Shown here piece by piece: positions 8,527-17,885 of a DNA stretch of 64,000 bases. Source of the DNA: Nakamurella aerolata (GTDB taxonomy: Bacteria; Actinomycetota; Actinomycetes; Mycobacteriales; Nakamurellaceae); NCBI RefSeq assembly GCF_013002705.1, contig NZ_JABEND010000004.1:304685-368684 (forward strand), written 5' to 3'. A program made the translations under genes and the position numbers. A model generated the notes under the pieces. It was not told the origin of the DNA and made no database searches. It saw only the letters and a program-made list of their open reading frames with translations. Position 1 is the first letter of the stretch; the number at the start of each line of letters is the position of its first letter.

Positions 8527-11184
8527 GTGACCCCAGTGCCAGACAACCCAGTGCCAGACAACGCTGTGCCAGACAACGCTGTGCCAGATCGATCCGCCCG
8601 CGGCACGCTGCGGGTGTACCTCGGCGCCGCGCCCGGGGTCGGCAAGACCGTTGCGATGCTGCAGGAGGGGCAGCGGCGCGCTGACCGCGGCACCGACGTC
8701 GTGGTGGCGGTGGTCGAGGACCACGGCCGGTCGTTCACCAGGGACCAGCTGGCCGGGCTGGAGGTGATCCCGAGGCGGGTGCAGACCTACCGGGGGGTCG
8801 AGCTGACCGACCTGGACACCGCCGCCGTGCTGGCCCGCCGTCCCGAGGTGGCGCTGGTGGACGAGCTGGCGCACCACAACGCCCCTGGCACCCCGAACGC
8901 CTGGCGCTGGCAGGACGTGCAGCAACTGCTGGACGCCGGGATCTCGGTGGTCACCACCATCAACGTGCAGCACCTCGAGTCGCTGAACGACGTGGTCGCC
9001 GGCATCACCGGGGTCACCCAGCAGGAGACGGTCCCTGACGCGGTGGTCCGCGCCGCCGAACAGATCGAGCTGGTCGACATGACCCCGCAGGCGCTGCGGC
9101 GGCGGATGGCGCACGGGCACATCTACCCGCCAGAGCGGGTCGACACCGCGCTGGCCAACTACTTCCGCGAGGGCAACCTCACCGCACTGCGCGAGCTGGC
9201 GCTGCTGTGGGTGGCCGACCGGGTGGAGGAGGGCCTTGCCAGCTACCGGGCCCAGCACGGCATCAAGAACACCTGGGCGGCACGGGAACGCATCGTGGTG
9301 GCACTCACCGGCGGCCGCGAGGGTGCGCAGCTGCTGCGCCGCGGTGCCCGCATCGCCGGCCGGGTGGCCGGCCGCGACCTGATGGCCGTGCACGTGGTGC
9401 GCGCCGACGGATCGCTGGCGATGGGGGCGGCCTCCGGTTCGGACGGTGCCGAGCTGGAAAGGCAGCGGCAGCTGGTGACCTCGCTCGGCGGCAGCTTCCA
9501 CACCGTCGTGGGCGACGACATTCCCGCAGCCGTCCTGGCTTTCGCCCAGGCCGTCAACAGCACGCAGATCGTCGTCGGGATGTCGCGGCACTCCGCGTTG
9601 ACCAGGATCGTCCGGCCGTCCACCTCGCTGGCGATCGTCCGCGACTCCGGCGACATCGACGTGCACGTGGTGACCCACCAGGCCGCGGGCGGCCGGAGCA
9701 CCGGCCGGATCTGGGGCTGGCTGAGCCGGCCCGGCCGCAGCGGCTGGTGGGCGTGGCCGGCGTCGGTGCTGGTGCCCGCCGCCCTGACGCTGGCCCAACT
9801 CCCGTTGCGGGGCAGCCTGAATCTGTCGACCGAGCTGCTGGTGTTCCTGCTCGGAGTGCTGGCCACCTCGCTGATCGGTGGCGTGCTGCCCGCGCTGGTG
9901 AGCGCACTGACGGCGGGCATGGCGGCGAACTTCTTCTTCACCCCGCCGGTGGGGTCGGTGACGATCGCCCAGCCGGCCAACGTGTTTGCCATCGCGGTGT
10001 TCGTGGTGGTGGCGGTGACGGTGGCGTCGATCGTCGACCGGAGCCGCCGGCGGGCCGCCGAGGCGGCCAAACGACAGGCACAGGCACAATTCCTGGCCGC
10101 GGTGGCGACCAGGTCGGCCGCCGCGGACGACCCGCTCGCTGAGGTGCTGCAGCAGGCAAGGGAGGCGTTCGGGATGCGCCTGGTGCAGCTGCGCCGTCCG
10201 GCCACCGGGAACCGTCCGGCGGTGACGCTGGCGCAGCAGCCGCCCGACCCGGCCGACCCGCAGTCCCCGGCACCCCCACAGCACCCGGACGAGCCGGGCT
10301 GCGCGGTGATCCCGGCCGGCGCCCCCGGCGCCGACCCGGCCGAACTGGTCCTGATCGGGCGACCGCTCGCCGCCGACGATCGCGAACTGGCCGAAGTGGT
10401 TGCCAGCCAAGCGATGGTGGCGCTGCAGCGCCAGTCGCTGGCCGCCGAGGCGGGCAGCGCCGAGCGGCTCCGGCAGACCGACGCGGTGCGCACCGCGGTG
10501 CTGGCAGCGGTCTCCCACGATCTGCGCACCCCGCTGGCCACCATCAAGGCATCGGTGTCGTCGCTGCTCGACCCGGCGCTGCCGATCAGCCCAGGAGACC
10601 GACAGGAACTGCTGACCTCCACCGACCAGGCCGCCGACCAGCTTGATGCCCTGCTGGCCAACCTGCTCGACCTGTCCCGGCTGCAGACCGGGGTGCTCGC
10701 GCCGGTCCGGGAGCCGGCCGCGGTGGACGAGATCGTGCACCGCGGGCTGCTCGGCCTCACCACCTCCGGTGTTGAACTGTGCATCCCCGACGACCTGCCG
10801 CTGGCCGACACCGACGCCGGGCTGATGGAAAGGGTGGTCGCCAACATCGTCGCGAACGCGCTGCGGCACAACGGGTCGAATGCCCCGGTGCGGGTGCTTG
10901 CCGGAGTGACCAGCGGCCTGCCCGGCACCGAGAACGGCACGGCGACGCGGCTGCAGATCAGGGTGGTGGACCACGGTGCCGGTGTCGCCGAGGCCGACCG
11001 GCCGGCGATGTTCCGGCCGTTCCAACGGCTCGGCGACGCCCCGGCAGGCGCCGGCGTCGGCCTCGGCCTCGCGGTGGCCCGCGGGCTGGCCGAGGCGGTC
11101 GATGCGACCATCGAGGTGGAGGACACTCCGGGAGGTGGGCTCACCATGGTGATCACGCTGCCGCCCGCCCAGGGGCGCTCGTGA
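8527..11184 (+). CDS. kdpD: osmosensitive K+ channel histidine kinase
   Basis: 885 aa sensor kinase in the standard KdpD order: N-terminal KdpD domain with Walker A GAAPGVGKT (residues 36-44), Usp-like domain (about 250-380), four membrane helices (about 410-510), a GAF-like linker, then HisKA with AVSHDLRTPL and HATPase with NALRHN and DHGAGV. It senses K+ supply and phosphorylates KdpE, encoded next. The first 18 residues are a repeat of VPDN units made by four 15-bp DNA repeats, each with an in-frame GTG. The true start could therefore be any of five GTG codons (8527, 8536, 8551, 8566, 8581). It is 8 nt downstream of kdpC and overlaps kdpE by 4 nt. Confidence 0.97.
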   Translation: MTPVPDNPVPDNAVPDNAVPDRSARGTLRVYLGAAPGVGKTVAMLQEGQRRADRGTDVVVAVVEDHGRSFTRDQLAGLEVIPRRVQTYRGVELTDLDTAAVLARRPEVALVDELAHHNAPGTPNAWRWQDVQQLLDAGISVVTTINVQHLESLNDVVAGITGVTQQETVPDAVVRAAEQIELVDMTPQALRRRMAHGHIYPPERVDTALANYFREGNLTALRELALLWVADRVEEGLASYRAQHGIKNTWAARERIVVALTGGREGAQLLRRGARIAGRVAGRDLMAVHVVRADGSLAMGAASGSDGAELERQRQLVTSLGGSFHTVVGDDIPAAVLAFAQAVNSTQIVVGMSRHSALTRIVRPSTSLAIVRDSGDIDVHVVTHQAAGGRSTGRIWGWLSRPGRSGWWAWPASVLVPAALTLAQLPLRGSLNLSTELLVFLLGVLATSLIGGVLPALVSALTAGMAANFFFTPPVGSVTIAQPANVFAIAVFVVVAVTVASIVDRSRRRAAEAAKRQAQAQFLAAVATRSAAADDPLAEVLQQAREAFGMRLVQLRRPATGNRPAVTLAQQPPDPADPQSPAPPQHPDEPGCAVIPAGAPGADPAELVLIGRPLAADDRELAEVVASQAMVALQRQSLAAEAGSAERLRQTDAVRTAVLAAVSHDLRTPLATIKASVSSLLDPALPISPGDRQELLTSTDQAADQLDALLANLLDLSRLQTGVLAPVREPAAVDEIVHRGLLGLTTSGVELCIPDDLPLADTDAGLMERVVANIVANALRHNGSNAPVRVLAGVTSGLPGTENGTATRLQIRVVDHGAGVAEADRPAMFRPFQRLGDAPAGAGVGLGLAVARGLAEAVDATIEVEDTPGGGLTMVITLPPAQGRS
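8536..8589 (+). repeat. 15-bp tandem repeat in the 5' end of kdpD
   Basis: Units start at 8536, 8551, 8566 and 8581, consensus GTGCCAGACAACGCT; the last is cut to nine matching bases. Every unit begins with an in-frame GTG and encodes VPDN(A/P). Confidence 0.9.
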
Positions 11185-11939
11185 CGAGCGGGCAGCTGGC
11201 CGGCGGGACCACCGCTGGCAGCAGCGGTGGACGGATCGTCGTCGTCGACGACGACCCGGCGCTGGCGCGGGCCCTGGCCATCAACCTGAAGGCGCACGGC
11301 TATCAGGTGACGGTGGCGCACGACGGGAAGTCGGCGCTGGACGCGGTGGCGCACGCGCATCCGCAGGTGGTGATTCTCGACCTCGGCCTGCCCGACCTCG
11401 ACGGCATCGAGGTGCTCGACGGCATTCGCGGCTGGACGCCGGTGCCGGTGATCGTGCTGTCCGCCCGCTCCACCTCCGCCGAGAAGGTGGCGGCGCTGGA
11501 CGCCGGCGCGGACGACTACGTCACCAAACCCTTTGGCATGGACGAACTGCTGGCCAGGGTGCGGGTCGCGGCGCGGCGGCAGGCCGGCGCCGCCCCTGAC
11601 CGGACCGCGGTGGCGGACGAGGTGCAGACCGCCGACTTCACCGTTCAGTTGGGCGCCCACCGGGTGCTCGATGCTGCGGGCGCTCCGGTGCGGTTGACCC
11701 CGACGGAATGGGCGGTGCTGGAGGTGCTGCTGCGTCACCGGGGCAAGCTGGTACCGCAGAAGCAGCTGCTGGTCGAGGTCTGGGGTCCGGCCTACGAGCA
11801 CGAAACCCATTACCTAAGGGTGTATCTCGCCCAGCTGCGCCGCAAGCTCGAACCGGACCCGGCGCATCCGCGCTACCTGATCACCGAACCCGGCGTCGGC
11901 TACCGGTTCGAGAGCCCGGCGCCGAACGCCGCCGGCTAG
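11181..11939 (+). CDS. kdpE: response regulator of the Kdp system
   Basis: 252 aa OmpR/PhoB-type regulator. The start is GTG 11181, overlapping the kdpD stop; a longer frame upstream is an artefact inside kdpD. The receiver domain has VVDDDP (acidic pocket), phospho-acceptor Asp in VILDLGLPDLDG, the Ser/Thr switch in VIVLSAR and Lys in YVTKPF. The C-terminal winged helix ends with HETHYLRVYLAQLRRKLE and GVGYRF. When phosphorylated by KdpD it should activate kdpFABC, probably through the phased TCAAGA repeats upstream of kdpF. Confidence 0.97.
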   Translation: MTSGQLAGGTTAGSSGGRIVVVDDDPALARALAINLKAHGYQVTVAHDGKSALDAVAHAHPQVVILDLGLPDLDGIEVLDGIRGWTPVPVIVLSARSTSAEKVAALDAGADDYVTKPFGMDELLARVRVAARRQAGAAPDRTAVADEVQTADFTVQLGAHRVLDAAGAPVRLTPTEWAVLEVLLRHRGKLVPQKQLLVEVWGPAYEHETHYLRVYLAQLRRKLEPDPAHPRYLITEPGVGYRFESPAPNAAG

Positions 11940-12065
11940 CGCACAGCACCGTGGAGATTTAGCACCAAAACCGCGACACCGGCGTGAAGGGGTTACCCGG
12001 GAGCGGCCCGATAAGGCACCATACTGGCCAACCAGAACAATGCTGCCCAGAAGGAGGCTCGCCGG

Positions 12066-13823
12066 ATGACGAGACACGTTCGGTTGACGGTGACCGCAGT
12101 GGCAACGGTGGCGGCGTTGACCCTGACCGCCTGCGGTTCGGGGTCGGACGACTCCGGCACGTCCGGCACGTCCGCGGCCGGCCCGGCCGGCTCGGGCCAG
12201 TCGGGCGCCGGCTCCGGTGCCGCCCCCGCCGGGTCGGGCGCCGGTGCGCCGGCGGGCGGCAACGATGCCGAGGTCAGCGACGCCGTGGTCAAACTGGTGC
12301 TCAACCAGGACGTCGACACCCTGCTGCCGATGGACTCCAACGTCGGCGACAACATCGGCGTGCTGGATGTGATCTACGACGGTCTGGTGCGCTACGACCC
12401 GAAGACGTCCAAGCCCTACAACTATGTCGCGCAAGACATCGCGACCAAGGACAACAAGGTCTGGACCATCAAGATCAAGGACGGGCTGACGTTCCAGAAC
12501 GGTGAGCCGGTGGACGCGGCGGCGTTCGCGCGATCCTGGAACTACTCCGCCTACGGCCCGAACGCGGTGGCCAACAACTACTTCTTCGAACGCATCGACG
12601 GCTATGAGCCGATGCAGGGTGAGTACGAGGAGGACGACGCCGGCAAGGTCACCGTCACCAAGGAGCCGACCGCCAAAGAACTGTCCGGCCTCAAGATCGT
12701 CGACCCGCTCACCCTTGAGGTGACCCTCACCGCGCCGTTCGCCGGCTTCTCCACCATGCTCGGCTACACCGGCTTCTTCCCAGTGGCCAAGGCCTGCATC
12801 GACGATGTCTCCGGCTGCGCCGTGAAGCCGATCGGCAACGGCCCGTTCCAGGTGGATCAGTGGGATCAGGGGCAGAAGCTGACGGCCAGCCGGTGGGACG
12901 GCTACACGCTGCCGGAATCCCCGGCGTTCACCGGCATCGAGTGGACCGAGTACGCCGGCAAGTCGTCGTGGCCCGACTTCCAGGCCGGCGACATCGACGT
13001 GTCCGCGCCGCCGCCCGCCCTGTGGGCTCAGGCCAACGCCGACCCCGACCTTTCGTCCCGGAAGGTGGAGTCACCGGGAGCCGCGCTCACCTACATCGGC
13101 TTCCCGCTCTACAAGGGCAAGCCGTACGACAACATCGAATTCCGCAAGGCCATCTCGATGGCCATCGACCGCAAGACGATCATCGAGAAAATCCTTCCGG
13201 GACAAGCGGTTCCGGCCACTAGTTGGGTGGTGCCCGACGGGGTGCCCGGCGGCAAGGCCGGCACCTGCGAATGGTGCAGGTTCGATCCGGCGGCCGCCAA
13301 GGCCGCGCTGGCGAAAGCCGGCGGCTGGCCGGCCGGCCAGACCCTGACCATTCACCTCGGCAAGGACGAGACCAGCGAGCAGTACTTCAAGGCGATCGGC
13401 GATTCGATCAAGCTGAACCTCGGTATCGACTACAAGCTCGACCCGACACCGGATTTCTTCGACCGGCGCTCCTCCCGCGGGTTCACCGGGATCTTCCGCA
13501 ACAACTGGTTCCCGGACTACCCGCTCAACGAGAACTACCTGGCGCCGGTGTACGGCGGTGGCGATGCGAAGAAGGGCAACAAGAACCTCGGCTTCTACGA
13601 CGCCAAGTTCGAGCAGGCCATCAAGGCCGGCGACGCGGCGCCGAACCTCGACGAGGCCGTTGTCAAGTACGCGGACGCCGAAAAGATCCTGGCCGCGGAC
13701 TTCCCGACGGTGCCGGTCAGCTTCTCGCAGAACGTCGCCTTCTACTCCGAGCGGCTGGACAACGTGGTGCTCGACCCGTTCAGCGGGTCGGTGGAGCTGC
13801 GGCTGCTGAAGATCAAGCAGTGA
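12066..13823 (+). CDS. peptide ABC transporter substrate-binding lipoprotein
   Basis: 585 aa SBP_bac_5 family protein. A lipoprotein signal with lipobox LTAC (Cys at about residue 23) is followed by a flexible Gly/Ser/Ala/Pro-rich linker to about residue 70, then the binding domain with the family pattern DVIYDGLVRYDP and GPFQVDQWDQGQKL. It should be anchored outside the membrane and capture oligopeptides, dipeptides or similar solutes for the two permeases and two ATPases downstream. A strong ribosome binding site (AAGGAGG, 9 nt) precedes the ATG. The 126-bp gap from kdpE suggests its own promoter. Confidence 0.93.
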   Translation: MTRHVRLTVTAVATVAALTLTACGSGSDDSGTSGTSAAGPAGSGQSGAGSGAAPAGSGAGAPAGGNDAEVSDAVVKLVLNQDVDTLLPMDSNVGDNIGVLDVIYDGLVRYDPKTSKPYNYVAQDIATKDNKVWTIKIKDGLTFQNGEPVDAAAFARSWNYSAYGPNAVANNYFFERIDGYEPMQGEYEEDDAGKVTVTKEPTAKELSGLKIVDPLTLEVTLTAPFAGFSTMLGYTGFFPVAKACIDDVSGCAVKPIGNGPFQVDQWDQGQKLTASRWDGYTLPESPAFTGIEWTEYAGKSSWPDFQAGDIDVSAPPPALWAQANADPDLSSRKVESPGAALTYIGFPLYKGKPYDNIEFRKAISMAIDRKTIIEKILPGQAVPATSWVVPDGVPGGKAGTCEWCRFDPAAAKAALAKAGGWPAGQTLTIHLGKDETSEQYFKAIGDSIKLNLGIDYKLDPTPDFFDRRSSRGFTGIFRNNWFPDYPLNENYLAPVYGGGDAKKGNKNLGFYDAKFEQAIKAGDAAPNLDEAVVKYADAEKILAADFPTVPVSFSQNVAFYSERLDNVVLDPFSGSVELRLLKIKQ

Positions 13824-13852
13824 CGCCGGCGTCGGCCACCAGGGGTTGAGCC

Positions 13853-14857
13853 GTGGGTCGGTACCTGGCGCGGCGGTTGCTGCAGGGGTTGCTCACCCTG
13901 TTCCTGGTGATCCTGCTGCTGCACCTGCTGACCACCTGGGCCATCCAGCTCAACGGGAACCCGGCGCTGGCGTTCTTCGGTGACCGGGTGCCAAGCCCGG
14001 CTCAGTACGCGGCGGTCGCCGAGCGGTTCGGCCTCGGCGACCCCTGCTACGCGCAGGTCGGCAACCCGTGCCTCGGTCCGTTCGTCACCAGGCTCGGCGA
14101 CTACCTCACCGGCGACTTCGGCACCGATCTGCGCGGCCGCCCTGTCACCGACATCGTCGGCACCGCCGCGCCGAACACGTTGCGGCTGTTCGCGGTGGTG
14201 ACCATCACCTGGCTGTTGATCGGGATGACCCTGGGGTCGGTCGCGGCGCGCAAGCGGGGCCGGCTGACCGACCACGGCATCCGCGGGCTGTCCATCATGA
14301 TCGACGCGTTGCCGGTGTTCGTGATGCTGCTGGTCTACCGCTACGTGCTGGCCGTCCCGCTGTACACCTGGGCGAAGGACACCTTCGGCAGCAACAGCAC
14401 GGTGGCCCTGTTGTTCAAGCCGTCCTTCTCCTCCGACCACCCGATGATCACCGTCATCGTCCCCGGAATCCTGTTGGGGCTGACCGGATCCGCCGCGTTC
14501 ATCCGGCTGGTGCGCGCGGCCCAGCTGGAGAACTACAACTCCGAGCACGTGCGTACCGCCCGGTCCAAGGGCCTGACCGAACGCCATGTGGTGCTGTTCC
14601 ACATCGTCCGCAACTCGTCCATCCCGGTGGCGACCGCCGTCGGCATCGTCTTCACCGAGGCGCTCGCCGGCGCCGTGATCACCGAGGGCGTGATGAACAT
14701 CTACGGCATGGGCGGGGTGCTGTGGAAGGCGGTGCGCGACAGTGACGTGTCGCTGGTGGTCGGCATCGTCAGCCTGCTGGCCATCGTCACCATCGTTGTG
14801 ATGATCCTCGTCGACCTGCTCTACGCCGCCCTCGACCCGAGGATCCGCTATGAGTGA
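13853..14857 (+). CDS. peptide ABC transporter permease (DppB/OppB type)
   Basis: 334 aa membrane protein with six predicted helices and the N-terminal pattern MGRYLARRLLQGLLTLF typical of the DppB group. The EAA-loop equivalent lies around LENYNSEHVRTARSKGL, which contacts the ATPase subunits. It starts with GTG and AGGGG lies about 8 nt upstream. The stop overlaps the next permease start by 8 nt. The long loop between helices 1 and 2 (about residues 40-95) is characteristic of the B-type subunit. Confidence 0.94.
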   Translation: MGRYLARRLLQGLLTLFLVILLLHLLTTWAIQLNGNPALAFFGDRVPSPAQYAAVAERFGLGDPCYAQVGNPCLGPFVTRLGDYLTGDFGTDLRGRPVTDIVGTAAPNTLRLFAVVTITWLLIGMTLGSVAARKRGRLTDHGIRGLSIMIDALPVFVMLLVYRYVLAVPLYTWAKDTFGSNSTVALLFKPSFSSDHPMITVIVPGILLGLTGSAAFIRLVRAAQLENYNSEHVRTARSKGLTERHVVLFHIVRNSSIPVATAVGIVFTEALAGAVITEGVMNIYGMGGVLWKAVRDSDVSLVVGIVSLLAIVTIVVMILVDLLYAALDPRIRYE

Positions 14858-15794
14858 TCCCAGCGTCTCCGCGCTCGTCGCGGAAGAAACCGCGACCGTC
14901 GACCGGGTTCAGGGCGGCGGATCGCTCTGGTCCAACGCCTGGCGAACGCTGCGGCGGCGGCCTGAGGTGATCGTCGCCGCGCTGGTGGCGCTGTTCTTCG
15001 TCGTGGTGGCGGCATTCCCCCGCCTTTTCACCTCGCAGGACCCGCAGCGCTGCGACATCTCCAACTCCGGCATCCGGCCGCAGTGGTTCAGCGGCCCGCA
15101 CCCGTTCGGAACCGACATCGCCGGCTGCGACCTGCTCGCCTCGGTGGTGTACGGGGCCCGCCCCTCGCTGCTGCTGGCGTTCATCGTTGTGGGGCTGTCG
15201 GTGCTGATCGGGGTCACCCTCGGCACCCTGTCCGGCTACTACCTCGGGTGGGTCGACACCGCGATTTCCCGTGCGGTCGAAGTGTTCCTGGTGATCCCGC
15301 TGCTGCTGGCCGCGCTGTTGCTGCTGTCGCTGTTCCGCACCGTCGACACCGGCAGCAGTGTGCTCGGCAGCATCCTGCAGCCGGCGCTGGTGCTGACCGC
15401 GTTCGGCTGGATGGGCTACACCCGCTACGTGCGCGCCAACGTCCTGGAGACCAAGAACCTCGACTATGTGGTGGCGGCCAAGGTGCTCGGCGCCTCCGAT
15501 CTGCGCATCATGGTCCGGCATGTGCTGCCCAACGCGATCGGCACCGTCACCGCGCTGATCCCGACCGCCATCGCCGGGGTGATCTCCACCGAGGCGGTGC
15601 TGGCCTTCCTCGGGATCGGGGTAAGGCCGCCGGCCGTCAGCTGGGGGATCCTCATCTCCAACGGCAGCGAACGGTTCACCGGCGACTCCCAGTACCTGCT
15701 GCTGTTCCCGCTCGGCTGCCTGGTGCTCACCGTGCTGGCGCTGGTGGTTCTCGGTGACGGCCTCCGCGACGCTCTCGACCCGAAGCTGCGGTGA
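14850..15794 (+). CDS. peptide ABC transporter permease (DppC/OppC type)
   Basis: 314 aa with an N-terminal cytoplasmic tail and six helices. It has the DppC features HPFGTDIAGCDLLASVVYGARPSL and the EAA-loop VLETKNLDYVVAAKVLGAS, the contact site for the ATP-binding subunits. It pairs with the DppB-type permease to form the channel. It overlaps the genes before and after it, so the operon is translationally coupled. Confidence 0.94.
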   Translation: MSDPSVSALVAEETATVDRVQGGGSLWSNAWRTLRRRPEVIVAALVALFFVVVAAFPRLFTSQDPQRCDISNSGIRPQWFSGPHPFGTDIAGCDLLASVVYGARPSLLLAFIVVGLSVLIGVTLGTLSGYYLGWVDTAISRAVEVFLVIPLLLAALLLLSLFRTVDTGSSVLGSILQPALVLTAFGWMGYTRYVRANVLETKNLDYVVAAKVLGASDLRIMVRHVLPNAIGTVTALIPTAIAGVISTEAVLAFLGIGVRPPAVSWGILISNGSERFTGDSQYLLLFPLGCLVLTVLALVVLGDGLRDALDPKLR

Positions 15795-16807
15795 CGACAA
15801 TGCCACTGCTGCAGGTCCGCGACCTTGCCGTCGAGTTCGTCACCGCCGACGGGGTGGTGCGCGCGGTGGACGGGTTGAGCTACGCGGTGGACGCCGGGCA
15901 GACCCTGGCCATCGTCGGCGAGTCCGGCAGCGGCAAGAGCGTCAGCTCGCTGGCCGTGATGGGGCTGCTGCAGAGCCCACCGGCGCGAATCCCTTCCGGC
16001 AGCATCACTTTCGCGGGAACCGACCTGCTCACCTTGAGCCGCAAACAGCACCGCGCGTTCTGCGGCGAACACATCGGCATGGTGTTCCAGGACGCGCTCG
16101 CCGCGCTCAACCCGGTGTACACCGTCGGCTGGCAGCTCACCGAGGCGCTGCGCGCCCGGCACGGGCTCACCAGACGCGACGCCCGGCGCCGGGCCATGGA
16201 GCTGCTGGACCTGGTGCAGGTGCCAGCGGCACGGCAGCGGGCGCGGGAGTACCCGCACCAGTTCTCCGGCGGGATGCGGCAACGGGCGATGATCGCCATG
16301 GCGCTGGCGATGGACCCCGAGGTGCTGATCGCCGACGAGCCGACCACCGCCCTTGATGTGACGGTGCAGGCGCAGATCATGAAGCTGCTGGCCGAGATCC
16401 AGGCGGAGCGGGACATGGCGCTGATCCTGATCACCCACGACCTCGGCGTCGTCGCCAGCGTCGCCGACACCGTCACCGTGATGTACGCCGGGAAAGCCGT
16501 GGAACAGGGTGAGGTACAGCGGATCTACTCCCGGCCCGCGCACCCGTACACCCGGGCGCTGCTGCGCGCCATCCCGCGGTTGGATCACAAGGGCAGGCAG
16601 CTGGACGTGATCCCCGGCCGGCCACCGGATCCGCTGCACCTGCCGGACGGGTGCGCGTTCCACCCGCGCTGTGACCGGGCCGAGGACGTGTGCCGGGCAG
16701 CACCGCCACCGCCGCTGGCCGAGCTTCCGGGAGGCGGCAGCGCCGCCTGCTACTTCGCCGTGGAGGTGATGGCCGATGGGAAACCCGCCGAGCGCGCCGA
16801 GTCCTGA
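15791..16807 (+). CDS. peptide ABC transporter ATP-binding protein (DppD/OppD type)
   Basis: 338 aa ATPase with Walker A GESGSGKS, signature SGGMRQR, Walker B VLIADEPTTALD and the H-loop ITHDLG. The C-terminal oligopeptide_HPY extension (HPYTRALLRAIP, then a Cys-containing tail CAFHPRCDRAEDVCR) marks the D-type subunit; such tails can bind an Fe-S cluster in relatives. GTG 15791 overlaps the previous stop; ATG 15800 is an alternative start. Confidence 0.95.
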   Translation: MTTMPLLQVRDLAVEFVTADGVVRAVDGLSYAVDAGQTLAIVGESGSGKSVSSLAVMGLLQSPPARIPSGSITFAGTDLLTLSRKQHRAFCGEHIGMVFQDALAALNPVYTVGWQLTEALRARHGLTRRDARRRAMELLDLVQVPAARQRAREYPHQFSGGMRQRAMIAMALAMDPEVLIADEPTTALDVTVQAQIMKLLAEIQAERDMALILITHDLGVVASVADTVTVMYAGKAVEQGEVQRIYSRPAHPYTRALLRAIPRLDHKGRQLDVIPGRPPDPLHLPDGCAFHPRCDRAEDVCRAAPPPPLAELPGGGSAACYFAVEVMADGKPAERAES

Positions 16808-17885
16808 CGTGGTGCTCGAGGTTCAGGATCTGGTCAAGTACTACCCGGTCAAGCGGGGCGTTGTGTTCAAGCGCACCGTCGGGCAGGTCAGGGCGGTTGA
16901 CGGGGTCAGCCTGGCGTTGCGGCGCGGCCGGACGCTCGGGCTGGTTGGCGAGTCAGGATCGGGCAAGTCGACGCTGGCGAAGGTGCTGGTCGGCGTGGAG
17001 CAGCCCACCAGCGGACGCATTCTCGTTGACGGCATTGATGTTTCGGCCATGAAGCGGGCTCAGCGACGCGAGCTGCGCCGGCGCATCCAGCTGGTCTTCC
17101 AGGACCCGTACACCGCCCTGAACCCGCGGATGCCGGCCGGGGAGATCGTCGGCGAGGCCTACGCCATCCACCCGCGGCTGGTGCCCAAGGGCGGGCGGGC
17201 ACGCGCGGTGCGGGAACTGTTCGACCTGGTGGGGTTGAACCCCGACCACGTCAACCGTTATCCGCACCAGTTCTCCGGAGGGCAACGGCAGCGCCTCGGG
17301 ATCGCCAGGGCGCTGGCGGTGAAACCGCAGATCCTGATCTGCGACGAACCGGTCTCGGCGCTGGACGTGTCGATCCAGGGGCAGGTGATCAACCTGCTGG
17401 AGCGACTGCAGGACGAGCTGGGACTGGCGTACCTGTTCATCGCGCACGATCTTGCCGTTGTACGGCACATCGCCGATGAGGTGGCGGTGATGTACCTGGG
17501 TTCGGTGGTCGAGCGCGGCACCGAGACCGAGGTGTACGAGCAGACCAGGCATCCCTACACCAGGGCGCTGATGTCGGCGGTGCCGTTGCCGGATCCGTCG
17601 ATGCGCCATCGGCGGGAGGAGATCGTGCTGTCCGGTGACGTGCCGTCGCCGGCGGCGCCGCCGTCCGGATGCCGCTTCCACACCCGCTGCTGGCTGGCGC
17701 CGCTGGTGGCCGGCGCCGCGAGCGACAGCGCCGACGTGACGATCGATGAGCCCGCCGCGGTACCGGCCGTCTGCCGCACCGATCGTCCCGAGCTGCTGCC
17801 GCAGGGACCGCCGGATCACCTGGCGGCCTGCCACTTTGCCGAGAAGCTGACCGAGAACACGACCCGAGCGGAGGCGGCGCGGTGA
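16776..17885 (+). CDS. peptide ABC transporter ATP-binding protein (DppF/OppF type)
   Basis: 369 aa ATPase with Walker A GESGSGKST, signature SGGQRQR, Walker B ILICDEPVSALD and H-loop IAHDLAVV. The C-terminal HPYTRALMSAVPLPDP and CRFHTRCW segments are typical of the F-type partner. It forms a heterodimer with the D-type subunit. ATG 16776 overlaps the upstream gene by 32 nt; GTG 16809, directly after the upstream stop, would give a slightly shorter protein and is plausible. Confidence 0.94.
   Translation: MGNPPSAPSPDVVLEVQDLVKYYPVKRGVVFKRTVGQVRAVDGVSLALRRGRTLGLVGESGSGKSTLAKVLVGVEQPTSGRILVDGIDVSAMKRAQRRELRRRIQLVFQDPYTALNPRMPAGEIVGEAYAIHPRLVPKGGRARAVRELFDLVGLNPDHVNRYPHQFSGGQRQRLGIARALAVKPQILICDEPVSALDVSIQGQVINLLERLQDELGLAYLFIAHDLAVVRHIADEVAVMYLGSVVERGTETEVYEQTRHPYTRALMSAVPLPDPSMRHRREEIVLSGDVPSPAAPPSGCRFHTRCWLAPLVAGAASDSADVTIDEPAAVPAVCRTDRPELLPQGPPDHLAACHFAEKLTENTTRAEAAR

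Noticed and set aside
8536..8589. CRISPR-like array at kdpD
   Set aside because: Units are contiguous 15-bp coding repeats with no spacers and no cas genes nearby.
8362..11810. Very long open frames on the minus strand opposite kdpC-kdpE (up to 887 and 855 codons)
   Set aside because: They mirror kdpD/kdpE codon bias in high-GC DNA, are Arg/Gly/His-rich and have no recognisable domains.
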